A stretch of DNA of 64,000 nt from CAVQBP01 sp963723205 (GCA_963723205.1 CAVRQC010000038.1:620001-684000), one strand, 5' to 3'. Shown: positions 9,247-19,422, numbered from the stretch's first letter. Translations and numbers: made by a program. Notes: a model not told the origin generated them from the sequence alone.

Positions 9247-10449
9247 TTGATTAGAGCGAAAGAAAAAGCAGAAGAAATGAATAGGTTAAAAACAAACTTC
9301 CTAAATAATATGAGTCATGAATTGCGGACTCCATTGGTTGCAATTTTAGGATATTCTGATTTCTTATCAAAAGAAGTTCATAGTATGGAGCAGGAAGAAA
9401 TGCTGCAAGGTATTGCAAGCGGCGGGCAAAGATTATTGCAGACTATAAACTCGCTTCTTGATTTTTCAAGAATTGCGTCAAAAAAAATCGAATCAAAATT
9501 AACGGAAGTTGATTTTAATAAAGAAGCTGAACAGATAATAAATACACTTTCAATTTTAGCCGAAAAGAAAAACTTATACCTGCATTTAGTTAAAAAGGCA
9601 GAAAATGTTGTTTCGCTGGTAGATCTTAAGTCTTTTGTACAGATACTTGAGAATATTATTGGTAATGCAATTAAATTCACATCAAATGGCGGTGTAACTG
9701 TAGAGATTGATAAAAATGATCAGGATGGCGAAAGCTGGTCTGTGTTTAGAGTATTAGATACCGGTGTTGGAATAACCAAAGACAGTTTAGAAATAATATT
9801 TGAAGAATTTAGGCAGGCAAGTGAGGGATTAACCCGTAAGTACGAAGGAACGGGCCTGGGATTAGCGATAACAAAAAAGTTAGTTGATATAATGAATGGG
9901 AAAATAATTGCAGAAAGTGAGCCGGGAAAAGGTTCTATATTTACAATAATGTTTAAGTCCGTTATTCCTGGTTCTAACAAAATAAATGGTGAAGGACAAA
10001 ATAAACTGGAAGAGGATTCACTTTTCCAAACAATGCCGGAAGATAAAATATTTACAGGCCGCAAGATACTTGCAGTTGAGGATGATTTTATTTCCAGGGA
10101 TGTATTACGGTTGTGCTTGAGGAATTTATTTAAAGTGGAATTTGCGGAAAATGGAGAATCGGCTTTACAGATGATCATGCATAAGAAGTATAATGCTGTT
10201 TTAATGGATATGAATCTCGGTAAAGGCATGAATGGTTTGGATGCGATACAAAAGATAAAAAAAATTGAAGGTTATAAAAATGTGCCGATAATTGCTGTAA
10301 CCGCTTATGCTATGGAAGGAGATAGAGAAAAATTCCTGAATAACGGGTGTGCATATTATATCTCAAAGCCGTTTGAAAAAAAGGCAATTATTGAGCTATT
10401 GAATACAGCTCTTAATGCAGAGGTATCAAAATTAAATCAGACTATTTGA
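9247..10449 (+). CDS. 3' part of the broken hybrid kinase: HisKA-HATPase_c-REC
   Basis: 400 residues with an intact kinase core: HisKA with the phospho-His in NMSHELRTPL, HATPase_c with DTGVGI and GTGLGLAI, then a C-terminal receiver with Asp in VLMDMNLGKGMNGL and Lys in YISKPFE. The only start in frame is a TTG at 9247 inside the PAS-HisKA linker, with no convincing ribosome site, because the TAG at 9121 cuts the frame upstream. If translated it would be a sensorless soluble kinase. It may simply be the tail of a pseudogene. The stop is one base before the ATG of the next kinase gene (10451). Confidence 0.65.
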   Translation: MIRAKEKAEEMNRLKTNFLNNMSHELRTPLVAILGYSDFLSKEVHSMEQEEMLQGIASGGQRLLQTINSLLDFSRIASKKIESKLTEVDFNKEAEQIINTLSILAEKKNLYLHLVKKAENVVSLVDLKSFVQILENIIGNAIKFTSNGGVTVEIDKNDQDGESWSVFRVLDTGVGITKDSLEIIFEEFRQASEGLTRKYEGTGLGLAITKKLVDIMNGKIIAESEPGKGSIFTIMFKSVIPGSNKINGEGQNKLEEDSLFQTMPEDKIFTGRKILAVEDDFISRDVLRLCLRNLFKVEFAENGESALQMIMHKKYNAVLMDMNLGKGMNGLDAIQKIKKIEGYKNVPIIAVTAYAMEGDREKFLNNGCAYYISKPFEKKAIIELLNTALNAEVSKLNQTI

Positions 10450-10450
10450 A

Positions 10451-13400
10451 ATGAGAATAAATAAAAAGTCCAATGATTTTATTAAAAATTACCGAGGAGA
10501 ATTATTCGCTAAAAAACACCCGATTATTATTATAATAATTTCACTTTGTTTATTATTATTAATTCTTGCTGGTTATTTTTATTATGTCGGGGAAGAGAAT
10601 GCAATAAAAAGGGATAAGCAGGATGAGCTTAAAACCATTAGCGATTTAAAAATTAATCAATTGGTTAAATGGAAGGAAGAAATAATCTCTCATGCAGTTG
10701 TACTATCCCGCTCACCTTATTTTATTAGAGCAGTTCAAAATTGGCTTTGGAATAGGAATGATGAACTCTTAAAAAATGAATTAATGAATTTTATATCTTC
10801 ATCCCAAATAGAATATAGATATGAATCCATTATTATAGCATCACCAAAAGGTTTAATACTTCTTTCATCGGAACCTACAAGCCATCTTGATACAATTTCA
10901 TCTGAAAAAAACATTGAAGTTTTTGAGAGCCATGAAATAATTTTTACAGATTTGTATTTCTGTAAAGAGGATAGCAGGATATCCTGCGATTTTATAGCAC
11001 CATTAATAGATAAAAATAATAATACAATTGCTAAATTAATTTTTCGAATTTCTCCTGCAAATAATTTATACCCGCTGATTCAATCATGGCCAACCTACAG
11101 TAAATCATCCGAGACATTATTGATAAAAAAGGAGGGCGAAAATGTTTTATTCCTTAATGAATTAAAATACAAGAAAAACACGGCTCTAAAGTTCAAAATA
11201 TCATTAAAGGATACAAAAATCCCGGCGGTACAAGCTGTATTAGGCTATACCGGAATATTCGATGGGAAAGATTATCGCAACGTTGATGTCCTTTCTTATA
11301 TAAGCTCTGTTCCCGGTACATCATGGTTTCTAATAGCTAAGGTTGATAAAAGTGAAATTTATGGAGAACTATATTATAGATTAAAAACGATCCTAATATT
11401 TACTCTGCTTATAATATTGCTGCTCTTTTTGGGTATATCATATTTTTACATTTTACGGCAAAAAAAATTATTCGAAACATTATTACAAACGGAAGTAGAA
11501 TTTAAAACTACTATTTATAGTTTAGCTGAAGCTGTAATAATAACAGATAGTTTAGGAAGAGTTAAATATTTAAATCATGTTTCTGAAGAACTTACCGGAT
11601 GGACCGAAGCTGAATCTAAAGATAAACCCTTCGAAGAAGTATTCGAAATTATTAATGAAATCACTAGCGGAAAAATTGACAATTTTATAAAGCAAATTCT
11701 TAATGAAGGGAAAAACATTGATCTGTCAAGCCATACATTACTTGTTTCGAAACAGGGGGAAAAAATATCAATTAAAGGATATGGTTCACCCTTGAAGGAT
11801 AAGAAAAATAAAATTATAGGGTCAGTGTTTGTTTTCAAGGACCAAACCAAAGAAAGATCAATCATCCGGAAATTGCGGGAAAGTGAAAATCGTTATAGGA
11901 AAATGTTTGAGAACCATGCTGCTGTTAAGCTTCTAATAGATCCCGAAAGCGGCGATATTGTTGATGCCAACCAGACTGCCGCAGATTATTACGGCTGGGA
12001 GCGGGAACAACTTAAGCAAATGAAAATTCAACAAATAAGCATTCTTTCTTCAGAAAAAATTAAACAAATGTTAAAGGATGCCGGTTTGCGGAAGAAAAAT
12101 AATTTTGATATCCAGCAGAAAATTGCCGATAATTCAATTAGTGATGTTGAAATTTTTACAAGCAGTTTTGAGATCCGGGGGAAAACTTATCTTGATTCAA
12201 TTATTCATGACATAACTGATAAAATAGAAGCGGAAAAACAGATAAAACTGCTGAGCAGATCTGTTGAACAAGCTCCTATTAGTATATTCATTACTGATTC
12301 AAATGGTAATATTAAATATGTCAATTCAAGATTTACTGAAATTACCGCTTATACTTTGGAAGAAATGGTAGGTAAGAATCCAAGGACTCTCAAATCCGGT
12401 TTACAAACAAAAGAGTTCTATAAAAACCTCTGGGATGCTATTTTATCCGGAAATAACTGGGAAGGTGAATTACAAAATAAGAAGAAAAACGGTGAGCTTT
12501 ACTGGGTCTCTTCTAAAATCTCACCCGTTGTAAATAATATTGGTGAAATTGCATACTTTGTTGCCACTGAGGAAGATATTACAGTGAAGAAACAAATGAT
12601 TGGAGATTTGATATCTGCAAAAGAAAAAGCAGAAGAGATGAATAGGATAAAATCTCATTTCTTTGCTAATATGAGCCATGAACTTCGAATACCGTTTGTC
12701 GGTTTAGTCGGGTATGCAAATTTATTATTAGAAGAGCTTACCGATCCCGAATTAAGATCAATGGCAGAAGGTATTCTCTTTTCTTCTAAAAGGTTAACAG
12801 AAACATTAAGCAAAATTCTTGTTTTAGCAAAAACAGAATTCTCAATACCGGAGGTACATTTTGAGCAAGTTAATATTGTGGATATTATTAATGAAGTTTA
12901 CAAACTCTTTGCACTATCAGCTGTGAAAAAAAATATTTCATTTAAGAAAAATATTAATTTTGAATCTTTTTTTATACTGACTAATCAAAACTTATTAAGC
13001 GGGATATTAAATAACCTGGTAAATAATGCTTTAAAATTTACTTTTAACGGGGAGATTGAAATTAGTGCAGAGCTAAAATCAAATAATAATAGTGAACTGC
13101 TGATTTTAAAAGTAAGTGATACCGGTATAGGAATACCGAAAGACAGGCAGGAAATTATATGGGAAGAATTCAGGCAGGTCAGCGAGGGAATAAGCAGGGA
13201 ATTTGAAGGAACCGGGTTAGGACTTTCTATTGTTAAAAGATATGTTCAACATTTGGGAGGAAAGATTCGGTTAGAAAGTCAGTTAGGCATGGGATCTACG
13301 TTTACAATGGAATTCCCGGTTAATGGAAACGTGTCTCCTGTCGCCATTTGCGAAGCAGTTCCCGAAATAATTAGTACTCAGCTTGAAGTACCTGAAAATA

Positions 13401-13792
13401 AATTAATCAATAGAAAAATTCTATATGTTGAGGATGATGCTATCACACGTACAGCTTTAAGAAAAATTCTGTTAAAATTCTGTGATATTGATTTAACCCC
13501 AAGTGCAGAAAAAGCTTTGCTAAAAGTAAAGGAAAAACAATACGATTTAATATTGATGGATATAAATTTAGGCAGCGGGATGAACGGTTTGGAACTTAGC
13601 GAAGTTATTAGAAATATACCTGGTTATGATAAAATTCCAATTATTGCGGTAACTGCATACTCAAGTGATGAAGATAAAAAAGAAATTTTAAGCGGCAGTA
13701 TAAACTTTTATCTTTTAAAACCTTTTTTAATACAAGACTTATTAAATTTATTAAATAAAATTTTTGACGAGAAAGAATCTTACTCTATGTAA
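10451..13792 (+). CDS. Membrane hybrid histidine kinase: periplasmic sensor-PAS3-HisKA-HATPase_c-REC
   Basis: 1113 residues. A first membrane helix (about 23-46) and a second (about 311-335) flank an extracytoplasmic sensor of about 260 residues with a Cache-like outline. Three PAS domains follow (about 345-465, 475-590, 600-720). HisKA has the phospho-His near residue 742 in NMSHELRIPF; HATPase_c has DTGIGIP and GTGLGLSI. The C-terminal receiver (about 988-1108) has Asp in ILMDINLGSGMNGL. The gene starts two bases after the TGA of the broken kinase, so it may once have been translationally coupled to it, and it may now provide the intact kinase of the cluster. No DNA-binding regulator is next to it. 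Confidence 0.9.
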   Translation: MRINKKSNDFIKNYRGELFAKKHPIIIIIISLCLLLLILAGYFYYVGEENAIKRDKQDELKTISDLKINQLVKWKEEIISHAVVLSRSPYFIRAVQNWLWNRNDELLKNELMNFISSSQIEYRYESIIIASPKGLILLSSEPTSHLDTISSEKNIEVFESHEIIFTDLYFCKEDSRISCDFIAPLIDKNNNTIAKLIFRISPANNLYPLIQSWPTYSKSSETLLIKKEGENVLFLNELKYKKNTALKFKISLKDTKIPAVQAVLGYTGIFDGKDYRNVDVLSYISSVPGTSWFLIAKVDKSEIYGELYYRLKTILIFTLLIILLLFLGISYFYILRQKKLFETLLQTEVEFKTTIYSLAEAVIITDSLGRVKYLNHVSEELTGWTEAESKDKPFEEVFEIINEITSGKIDNFIKQILNEGKNIDLSSHTLLVSKQGEKISIKGYGSPLKDKKNKIIGSVFVFKDQTKERSIIRKLRESENRYRKMFENHAAVKLLIDPESGDIVDANQTAADYYGWEREQLKQMKIQQISILSSEKIKQMLKDAGLRKKNNFDIQQKIADNSISDVEIFTSSFEIRGKTYLDSIIHDITDKIEAEKQIKLLSRSVEQAPISIFITDSNGNIKYVNSRFTEITAYTLEEMVGKNPRTLKSGLQTKEFYKNLWDAILSGNNWEGELQNKKKNGELYWVSSKISPVVNNIGEIAYFVATEEDITVKKQMIGDLISAKEKAEEMNRIKSHFFANMSHELRIPFVGLVGYANLLLEELTDPELRSMAEGILFSSKRLTETLSKILVLAKTEFSIPEVHFEQVNIVDIINEVYKLFALSAVKKNISFKKNINFESFFILTNQNLLSGILNNLVNNALKFTFNGEIEISAELKSNNNSELLILKVSDTGIGIPKDRQEIIWEEFRQVSEGISREFEGTGLGLSIVKRYVQHLGGKIRLESQLGMGSTFTMEFPVNGNVSPVAICEAVPEIISTQLEVPENKLINRKILYVEDDAITRTALRKILLKFCDIDLTPSAEKALLKVKEKQYDLILMDINLGSGMNGLELSEVIRNIPGYDKIPIIAVTAYSSDEDKKEILSGSINFYLLKPFLIQDLLNLLNKIFDEKESYSM

Positions 13793-14011
13793 CATCCGGC
13801 AAATTAATCTTATTGAAAGCAAAAAGACAGTTCGGAATATTTTGAATTATATATTAAATTCCTGAAAAATAGTATTTTAAATCAAAGCATTACACAAAAT
13901 AACCATAAATTATTAACTCATGTTATGCATAATAAGTAGCTCTCATCTTATAAATGTGATAAAAGAATTAATAAACAACATAGGTGACTGGCAGTTCCGT
14001 AAAGTGAATTA

Positions 14012-15295
14012 TTAAATCGATCTACGCAATGTAAAAATAAATTTCGATCCTTTTCCTAATTCACTTTCGACCCAGATTTTACCTTCATTCCTTTCTATAA
14101 ATTCTTCGCAAAGTGGTAACCCGAGCCCGGTTCCTTTCTCTCCTGCAGTTCCATCAGTTGTAAATTTAGATCCGAAGTTGAACAGTCTGGAAATTTTTTC
14201 TGGTTCAATTCCTACCCCGGTGTCCCGGACAGATACTTCAACAAAACCTTCTTTATTAGCAGATGAAACAATTATCTGCCCTTCTGTTTGAGTAAATTTA
14301 ATCGCATTTATTAGAAGGTTCTGAACAACTGAATGAAGCATATCAACATCTGCGTAAACGAAGGTTTTTGCCTCAACGTTATTGGACAGGGAGATATTTT
14401 TTTCTGCAGCACTCTTACTTAATATCCCGATTATTTTGTTTACTAAATTATAGAGGTCAAGCTTTGCAGGTTTATACTCAAGCATGTTTCTCTGCATCAT
14501 TGACCAATTGAGCAAATTTTCCAGAAGACCAAAAAGGCTGTTCAAATTTTCATTTAACGCTCTGCTAAATTGTATTATTTCTTCCTGCGATAAGCTTTCA
14601 ATTTCCTGAGAAAGCAGCTCCGAATAACTTAATAAAGTCTGGAAAGGCCGTCTTAAATCGTGTGCAATAATTGAGAAAAATTTATCTTTGGTATCGTTGA
14701 GTATTTTAAGTTCTGCATTAGTCTCTTTTAATGAATTTTCTATCCTCTTATATTCCGTCAAATCGATTAACGCAACCTGGCATCTTCGATCCGGTTCCAG
14801 TGAATCGTCTATCTCTAAACCTTCCAGCAGAACATGGTATACGTTTTTATCTTTGTTCATCAACTTTAATTCACAAGAGTGCTTTTGGTGCAAACTAAAA
14901 ACAGTCTTTATAAAAGAATGAAAAATATCCTTTTCATTTAGCGGTATATAAGTAATTAACTTCTTACCAATTAATTTGTTTCTGCCAATTCCAAGCAGTT
15001 TACTTGCGCTTAAATTTACTTCCCTAATTATACCTTCCATATCAAGAGTAAAGTAAGGGGTTGGTGAAAAATCAAAGAGATTTACGTATTTATTTCGCGA
15101 AACTTCGAGTTCATTTTGTGTAACTCTAAGTTCTTCGTTTTGATGTTCGAGTTCGATTTGATGAACCTGGAGCAAATGTACCAGTTTCTGAACATCTTCA
15201 AATTTATTAACCGACGGATTTTTAGGTTTGGGTTTGATTTTTCCCCCAGCTTTTTTATTAACTGTTTTTTTTGATTCTTTCCCTGTGTTTTTCAT
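14012..15295 (-). CDS. PAS sensor histidine kinase linked to CheB-CheR
   Basis: 427 residues, soluble. After a lysine-rich N-terminus comes a HQIELEHQNEELR-type helix (about 48-60), one PAS domain (about 70-185), and a short coil. HisKA follows, with the phospho-His in IIAHDLRRPF, then HATPase_c with the N box (LLINAIKFTQ), DTGVGI and GTGLGLPL. The ATG overlaps the stop of the CheB-CheR gene by four bases (ATGA), with GGGGA upstream, so the two are co-translated. Kinases of this build are often the last gene, or the fused C-terminus, of CheB-CheR-PAS modules; here the fusion is split. Confidence 0.9.
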   Translation of the reverse strand: MKNTGKESKKTVNKKAGGKIKPKPKNPSVNKFEDVQKLVHLLQVHQIELEHQNEELRVTQNELEVSRNKYVNLFDFSPTPYFTLDMEGIIREVNLSASKLLGIGRNKLIGKKLITYIPLNEKDIFHSFIKTVFSLHQKHSCELKLMNKDKNVYHVLLEGLEIDDSLEPDRRCQVALIDLTEYKRIENSLKETNAELKILNDTKDKFFSIIAHDLRRPFQTLLSYSELLSQEIESLSQEEIIQFSRALNENLNSLFGLLENLLNWSMMQRNMLEYKPAKLDLYNLVNKIIGILSKSAAEKNISLSNNVEAKTFVYADVDMLHSVVQNLLINAIKFTQTEGQIIVSSANKEGFVEVSVRDTGVGIEPEKISRLFNFGSKFTTDGTAGEKGTGLGLPLCEEFIERNEGKIWVESELGKGSKFIFTLRRSI

Positions 15296-18267
15296 TCCCC
15301 GGCTCCTTTTTGTTTTATATTTTTTAATTGGAACGCAAGAAGAATGAGCTTAGTTCCTTTTTCACCCTGAAATATCTGGCGTGCATTTAATAAGAACTTT
15401 TTTCTGCCTTCGTTTGAAAAATCGTATTCGATCTCATAATTTTCAAAAAAATTACGTTTTGGAATTATCTGCTCAAGAAGTTTACGCAATTGAGGTTTAT
15501 CCCACTTTCTATTATCAAGTTCGTATATAAACTTACCGACAGTTTTTTCACTGGTATTATTAAACATTTTGTAAAAAGACCGGTTAGCTGAAAGAACTTT
15601 CAAATCTTTATCGAGAATAAGAAGCGAATCCCTCACTGTATCAATAATATTATCGGCATACACACGTGCAAGCTGAATGTCCTCATTCAGCTTATTTATT
15701 TCCTCGTAAGCAGTTTTTAAATTGTTAATATTCGTAAATGTAATCACAACGCCGTCAATAACATTACTTATTGTCCTGTATGGTAATATCCGCATTTGAT
15801 ACCATATGCCATTGTCGGTTTGCAGCTCAATCTCTTTATAAACAAGGGTTCTTAATACTTCCTTTGTATCTTCAATAAAGTTTTCATATTTAAGATTTGT
15901 AGCTAAATGGGTTATTGGCCTTCCAATGTCGGAAGAAATTAAATTCACAACTTTGGTCGCATTGGACGTAAAACTTTTAATAAATAAATTATTATCAAGA
16001 AATATAGTCGGGATATCAGTACTGTCCAGCAAGTTTTTCATATTATTATTAATAACTGATAATTCTTCATTTGTATTTTGCAGCTCCGTGTTTACAGTAA
16101 TCAATTCCTCGTTTAGCGACTGTAATTCCTCTTTAGAAGTTTCCAATTCTTCATTTGAACTCTGCATCTCCTCATTTGTTGATTGCATTTCTTCATTAGT
16201 CGATTTTAGTTCTTCATTGGAAGTTTCCAGTTCTTCGATGGTTGCTCTTAAATCTTCTTTGGTAGATTTTAATTCCCGTTCAAGTCCTTTGATGATTTTT
16301 TCCGATTTCTTTTCATACTGGATCTTTTTAGAAGCCGGGATTTTCTTTTGCGGAATTACTTCTTCAAAAATCATCAATAGGGAACCCCGCATTTCCTCCG
16401 GTTCTTTGACCGGTTTGATTGTAAGATTTGTTAACCGTCCTCTGCCGGCGGATTTTACTTTTATACCTTCGACGGTTAATGATTTCCTGCTCGATAAAAC
16501 TTTTCTAACCAATACCGGAAGTTCCTGCTTTAATCCTTCGCGTGCCATTTCAAAAATGTTCATCTTGGCTTCGCCGTTAGTAAGCTCAAGGTATTTGCCG
16601 GTTCTCCCGTGAATATAAACTATATCTCCATTTTCAGATATTATCACACAATTTGGAGAGTAGCTTTGCAGGATAACTTTTTCTGCTAATCCGGTAATGT
16701 TTTTTAATTTATCCTTATTCATAATAGTCTCATGAGTTTTTTCTTTTGACCGCGATACCGGGAAGTCTATATAAGGCTGTGCAGAGTAAATGGAATCTCT
16801 TCTTCTGTAAATTTTCCATTTCTTATCTGAAATTGAAAATAGGTCAACAAACCCACCGATAGTTTCCGATGATCCGAGGAAAAGTATTCCGTTGGGTAAA
16901 AGGCTGTAATGGAAAAGGGGAATTATTTTTTTCTGTAATTCAGTATTTAAATATATTAAAAGATTGCGGCAGCAGATTAGATCAAGTTTGGTAAACGGAG
17001 GATCTTTAATAATGCTTTGCGGTGCAAATACCAGCATTTCTCTAATTTCTTTTCGAATATGAAATAAATTTCCCTCGTACCTAAAGAAACGTTTCAAACG
17101 TTCTTTACTAACATCGGGTTCAATTCCTGAAAATGAGCCGATGCGGGCTTTTTCAATTGCATCACTATCAATATCCGTAGCAAATATCTGTACGTTGAAA
17201 TATTTCTTCACTTCATCCATACATTCCCGTAATATAATTGCAACCGAGTATGCTTCTTCACCGGTAGAACAACCGGGTACCCAAATTCTTATCTGGCCGC
17301 TATCCGGTTTGTTTTTTACTAAATCTAATAATACCTTTTTCAAATTTTCGAAAGATTCCGGGTCTCTGAAAAAATTTGTTACCCCGATTAAAAGCTCCTT
17401 AAACAAGTTTTTAATTTCTGACGGGTCCTCCTGAAGCAGCCGGATATAATTTGGAATATTATCCAGTTGAGAAATATTCATTCTTCTTTCTACCCGCCTG
17501 TAAATTGTATTTTGTTTGTAAAGCGAAAAGTCGTGGCCGGTGTATGTCCTGAGAAGTATGAATATCTTTTGAAATGAATCGGGAATTTTATCATCGGTAA
17601 TTGCTCTGTCTAATAAAATACCTTTAACTTTTTGAGCGGTATATTTAATCAACTGACCCGGCATTTCTTCTGGTGGAAGGATGTAATCAGCTAAACCCGT
17701 TTTGATGGCACTGCTTGGCATACCATCGAATTTTGCTGATTTTGGTTCCTGAACCATCACCATTCCTAGTTCACTTTTAACTGATTTTAACCCTGCAGTA
17801 CCGTCGGAAGCCATGCCGGAGAGGATAATACAAATGGCTTTTTCACCTAAATCTGCCGAAAGCGATTTAAAGAAAAAATCAATCGGAAGCCGGAATCCAT
17901 GTGCCTCAACAGGTTCTATCAGCTGGATTGTACCGTGAAGTATTGCTAAATCACGGTTAGCAGGTGCAACATATACATGATTAGGCTCAAGTATCATTCC
18001 GTCTTCTGCCTGGAATAATTTCATTTTAGTTGATTTTTGAATTAGTTCTGGCATTATACTTATATGAGTAGGATCTAAATGCGATACTACAATAAAAGCC
18101 ATGCCGGAACTCTCAGGCAGATTTCCGAAAAATCTTTCGAGAGCATCTAAACCGCCTGCAGAAGAACCGATGCCGACTACATAAAATGTATTATCAGCGG
18201 ATAATTCTAAAGCGGTTTTTTTCTTTCTTTTAACCGGAGATCGTTTGGATATTGTTTCCTTTTTCAT
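15292..18267 (-). CDS. CheB-CheR fusion with coiled coil and PAS domains
   Basis: About 991 residues. CheB methylesterase at about 25-215 has the triad visible: Ser36 in GSSAGG, His63 in VSHLDP and Asp155 in MASDGT. There is no N-terminal receiver. CheR methyltransferase (about 230-505) has the SAM motif VPGCSTGEEAYS. A PAS-like region (about 555-640) precedes a striking heptad coiled coil (about 645-735) with repeated (S/T)NEE(L/M) units, then two PAS domains. I choose the ATG at 18267, which has GAAAGAAG seven bases upstream; an in-frame ATG at 18363 would add 32 unmatched residues and has no ribosome site. No chemoreceptor, CheA or CheW gene is in the window, so a non-chemotactic signalling role is likely. 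Confidence 0.88.
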   Translation of the reverse strand: MKKETISKRSPVKRKKKTALELSADNTFYVVGIGSSAGGLDALERFFGNLPESSGMAFIVVSHLDPTHISIMPELIQKSTKMKLFQAEDGMILEPNHVYVAPANRDLAILHGTIQLIEPVEAHGFRLPIDFFFKSLSADLGEKAICIILSGMASDGTAGLKSVKSELGMVMVQEPKSAKFDGMPSSAIKTGLADYILPPEEMPGQLIKYTAQKVKGILLDRAITDDKIPDSFQKIFILLRTYTGHDFSLYKQNTIYRRVERRMNISQLDNIPNYIRLLQEDPSEIKNLFKELLIGVTNFFRDPESFENLKKVLLDLVKNKPDSGQIRIWVPGCSTGEEAYSVAIILRECMDEVKKYFNVQIFATDIDSDAIEKARIGSFSGIEPDVSKERLKRFFRYEGNLFHIRKEIREMLVFAPQSIIKDPPFTKLDLICCRNLLIYLNTELQKKIIPLFHYSLLPNGILFLGSSETIGGFVDLFSISDKKWKIYRRRDSIYSAQPYIDFPVSRSKEKTHETIMNKDKLKNITGLAEKVILQSYSPNCVIISENGDIVYIHGRTGKYLELTNGEAKMNIFEMAREGLKQELPVLVRKVLSSRKSLTVEGIKVKSAGRGRLTNLTIKPVKEPEEMRGSLLMIFEEVIPQKKIPASKKIQYEKKSEKIIKGLERELKSTKEDLRATIEELETSNEELKSTNEEMQSTNEEMQSSNEELETSKEELQSLNEELITVNTELQNTNEELSVINNNMKNLLDSTDIPTIFLDNNLFIKSFTSNATKVVNLISSDIGRPITHLATNLKYENFIEDTKEVLRTLVYKEIELQTDNGIWYQMRILPYRTISNVIDGVVITFTNINNLKTAYEEINKLNEDIQLARVYADNIIDTVRDSLLILDKDLKVLSANRSFYKMFNNTSEKTVGKFIYELDNRKWDKPQLRKLLEQIIPKRNFFENYEIEYDFSNEGRKKFLLNARQIFQGEKGTKLILLAFQLKNIKQKGAGE

Positions 18268-18665
18268 AACTTCTTTCAAATATAAATCATGGTACTTTGT
18301 AAAATTGATATCAGTAGCTGAATTCAAATAATACGATGAACTCGATTCTCCACAGAGATCCATCAGATAATATCAAACCGGTCTAAATATTAATCCTGCA
18401 ATATACATACTCTACTCCTCTGTCTTTCTATATGTTAACTGTTCCCGGATGACGAAATAAGCATTTTATCGGAATAAACAGAATGAATTAACTTTGAAGG
18501 AAAAGGAGAAATAATTTATACTCGAAACTATAACCCCTTGTAAGTGAACTTGATCTTTACAAACGTAAAAATTAAATATGCTAAAATCAATCAAAAACTT
18601 GTTTAAAATGTTTTTAGATAACGCTGTAAAGAGAAAGGAAGGATAAAAAATTGATTTACAAAATT
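18268..18665. other. Intergenic region upstream of the CheB-CheR operon
   Basis: No gene is evident beyond the possible N-terminal extension of CheB-CheR up to 18363. The region should hold the promoter of the two-gene operon. On the minus strand a TACGTTTG at 18567-18560 fits the Bacteroidota -7 element (TAnnTTTG), but I found no matching -33 element at the usual distance. Confidence 0.35.
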
Positions 18666-18980
18666 TTATTTTTTACCTGAAATAGATAATACATTCTTAA
18701 AAGAACCCGGTCTGGCTTCATCGCAAAGGGAAACCAGTTTTGATATTAAGATGCGATAATTTTCATCTGCCCGTGAAGTCTGTAATTGCTCTAAATTAAT
18801 CCAGGGACCAAAAGAATAATAAATATTGGGATTTTCAAGACTTTGAAGTAGAGTAACTTTAGAATAAGGATTTAATTTAATAAACACCAGTGCAAAATCA
18901 TTTTCCCATATATGAAGGAACTCTTCCACATTATTCTCTTTGACTTTCCAGTAAGTGAAAGTATAAAATTCATCTTTCAT
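18666..18980 (-). CDS. Small ABM-like (dimeric alpha/beta barrel) protein
   Basis: 104 residues with the outline of an antibiotic-biosynthesis-monooxygenase (ABM) domain. A strand-helix start (FTYWKVKENNVEEFLHIW) is followed by a central strand, an F-x-x-W segment (SFGPWINLEQLQ) and a final helix. Members bind or oxidise small aromatics, or act only as dimerisation folds. The ATG at 18980 follows AAAGG. No catalytic residue can be assigned, so the function is open. Confidence 0.6.
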   Translation of the reverse strand: MKDEFYTFTYWKVKENNVEEFLHIWENDFALVFIKLNPYSKVTLLQSLENPNIYYSFGPWINLEQLQTSRADENYRILISKLVSLCDEARPGSFKNVLSISGKK

Positions 18981-19422
18981 AAAATACCTTTAATGGTTGG
19001 AATTTAATATACTAATAAAAAGCGAATTAAGAGAGCTGCGAAATCTCTGACCTATGCGGGAAATAACGGAAAGCAGGTATCTACACTTGAAACTTAACAA
19101 GAATTTATTTTTAAGATTTTATGAACTACTTTATAAATATATAAAAATAATTTTTACATTGTACATAAACAGTCTCCGAAAGCTTGTAATTGATATGGTA
19201 ATATAAATTTATCAATGGAAAGTTTATGCCAATGATAATTTACTTGATGATGTTCAAACATTCCTTTCATCAAGTGAGGATCTTATGGGATTGTTTAAAA
19301 TCAAATAGCTATTATCTTTACTCCGGCGGCTAATTTGATTTGGCCGCCGGAATATTTACCCCTCAAATTTATCAATCGCTTACAAAATTTGTTTTTATTG
19401 GTTTTCTCTACATTATAAAAAA
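18981..19422. other. Gene-poor stretch with a possible coding remnant
   Basis: No full gene. On the plus strand, about 19212-19309, one frame reads WKVYANDNLLDDVQTFLSSS and continues to a stop at 19307-19309. It is open for only 33 codons, looks like the tail of a lost gene, and is followed by the perfect hairpin at 19322-19351. I do not recognise the parent protein. Confidence 0.3.
19322..19351. terminator. Perfect 9-bp GC-rich hairpin, possible terminator
   Basis: TCCGGCGGC at 19322-19330 and GCCGCCGGA at 19343-19351 form a perfect 9-bp stem with a 12-base loop. There is no clear U tract on either side, so an intrinsic terminator is only one reading. It lies just past the possible coding remnant ending at 19309 and 71 bases beyond the end of the lipoprotein gene. 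Confidence 0.4.

Noticed and set aside
15926..16612. 228-codon plus-strand ORF opposite the CheB-CheR coil
   Set aside because: It is the antisense of the repetitive (S/T)NEE coil, which gives a long Ser/Leu-rich open frame by chance.
19322..19351. Hairpin as a riboswitch or transposon end
   Set aside because: It is a single short stem with no second copy in the window and no conserved bulges or junctions.
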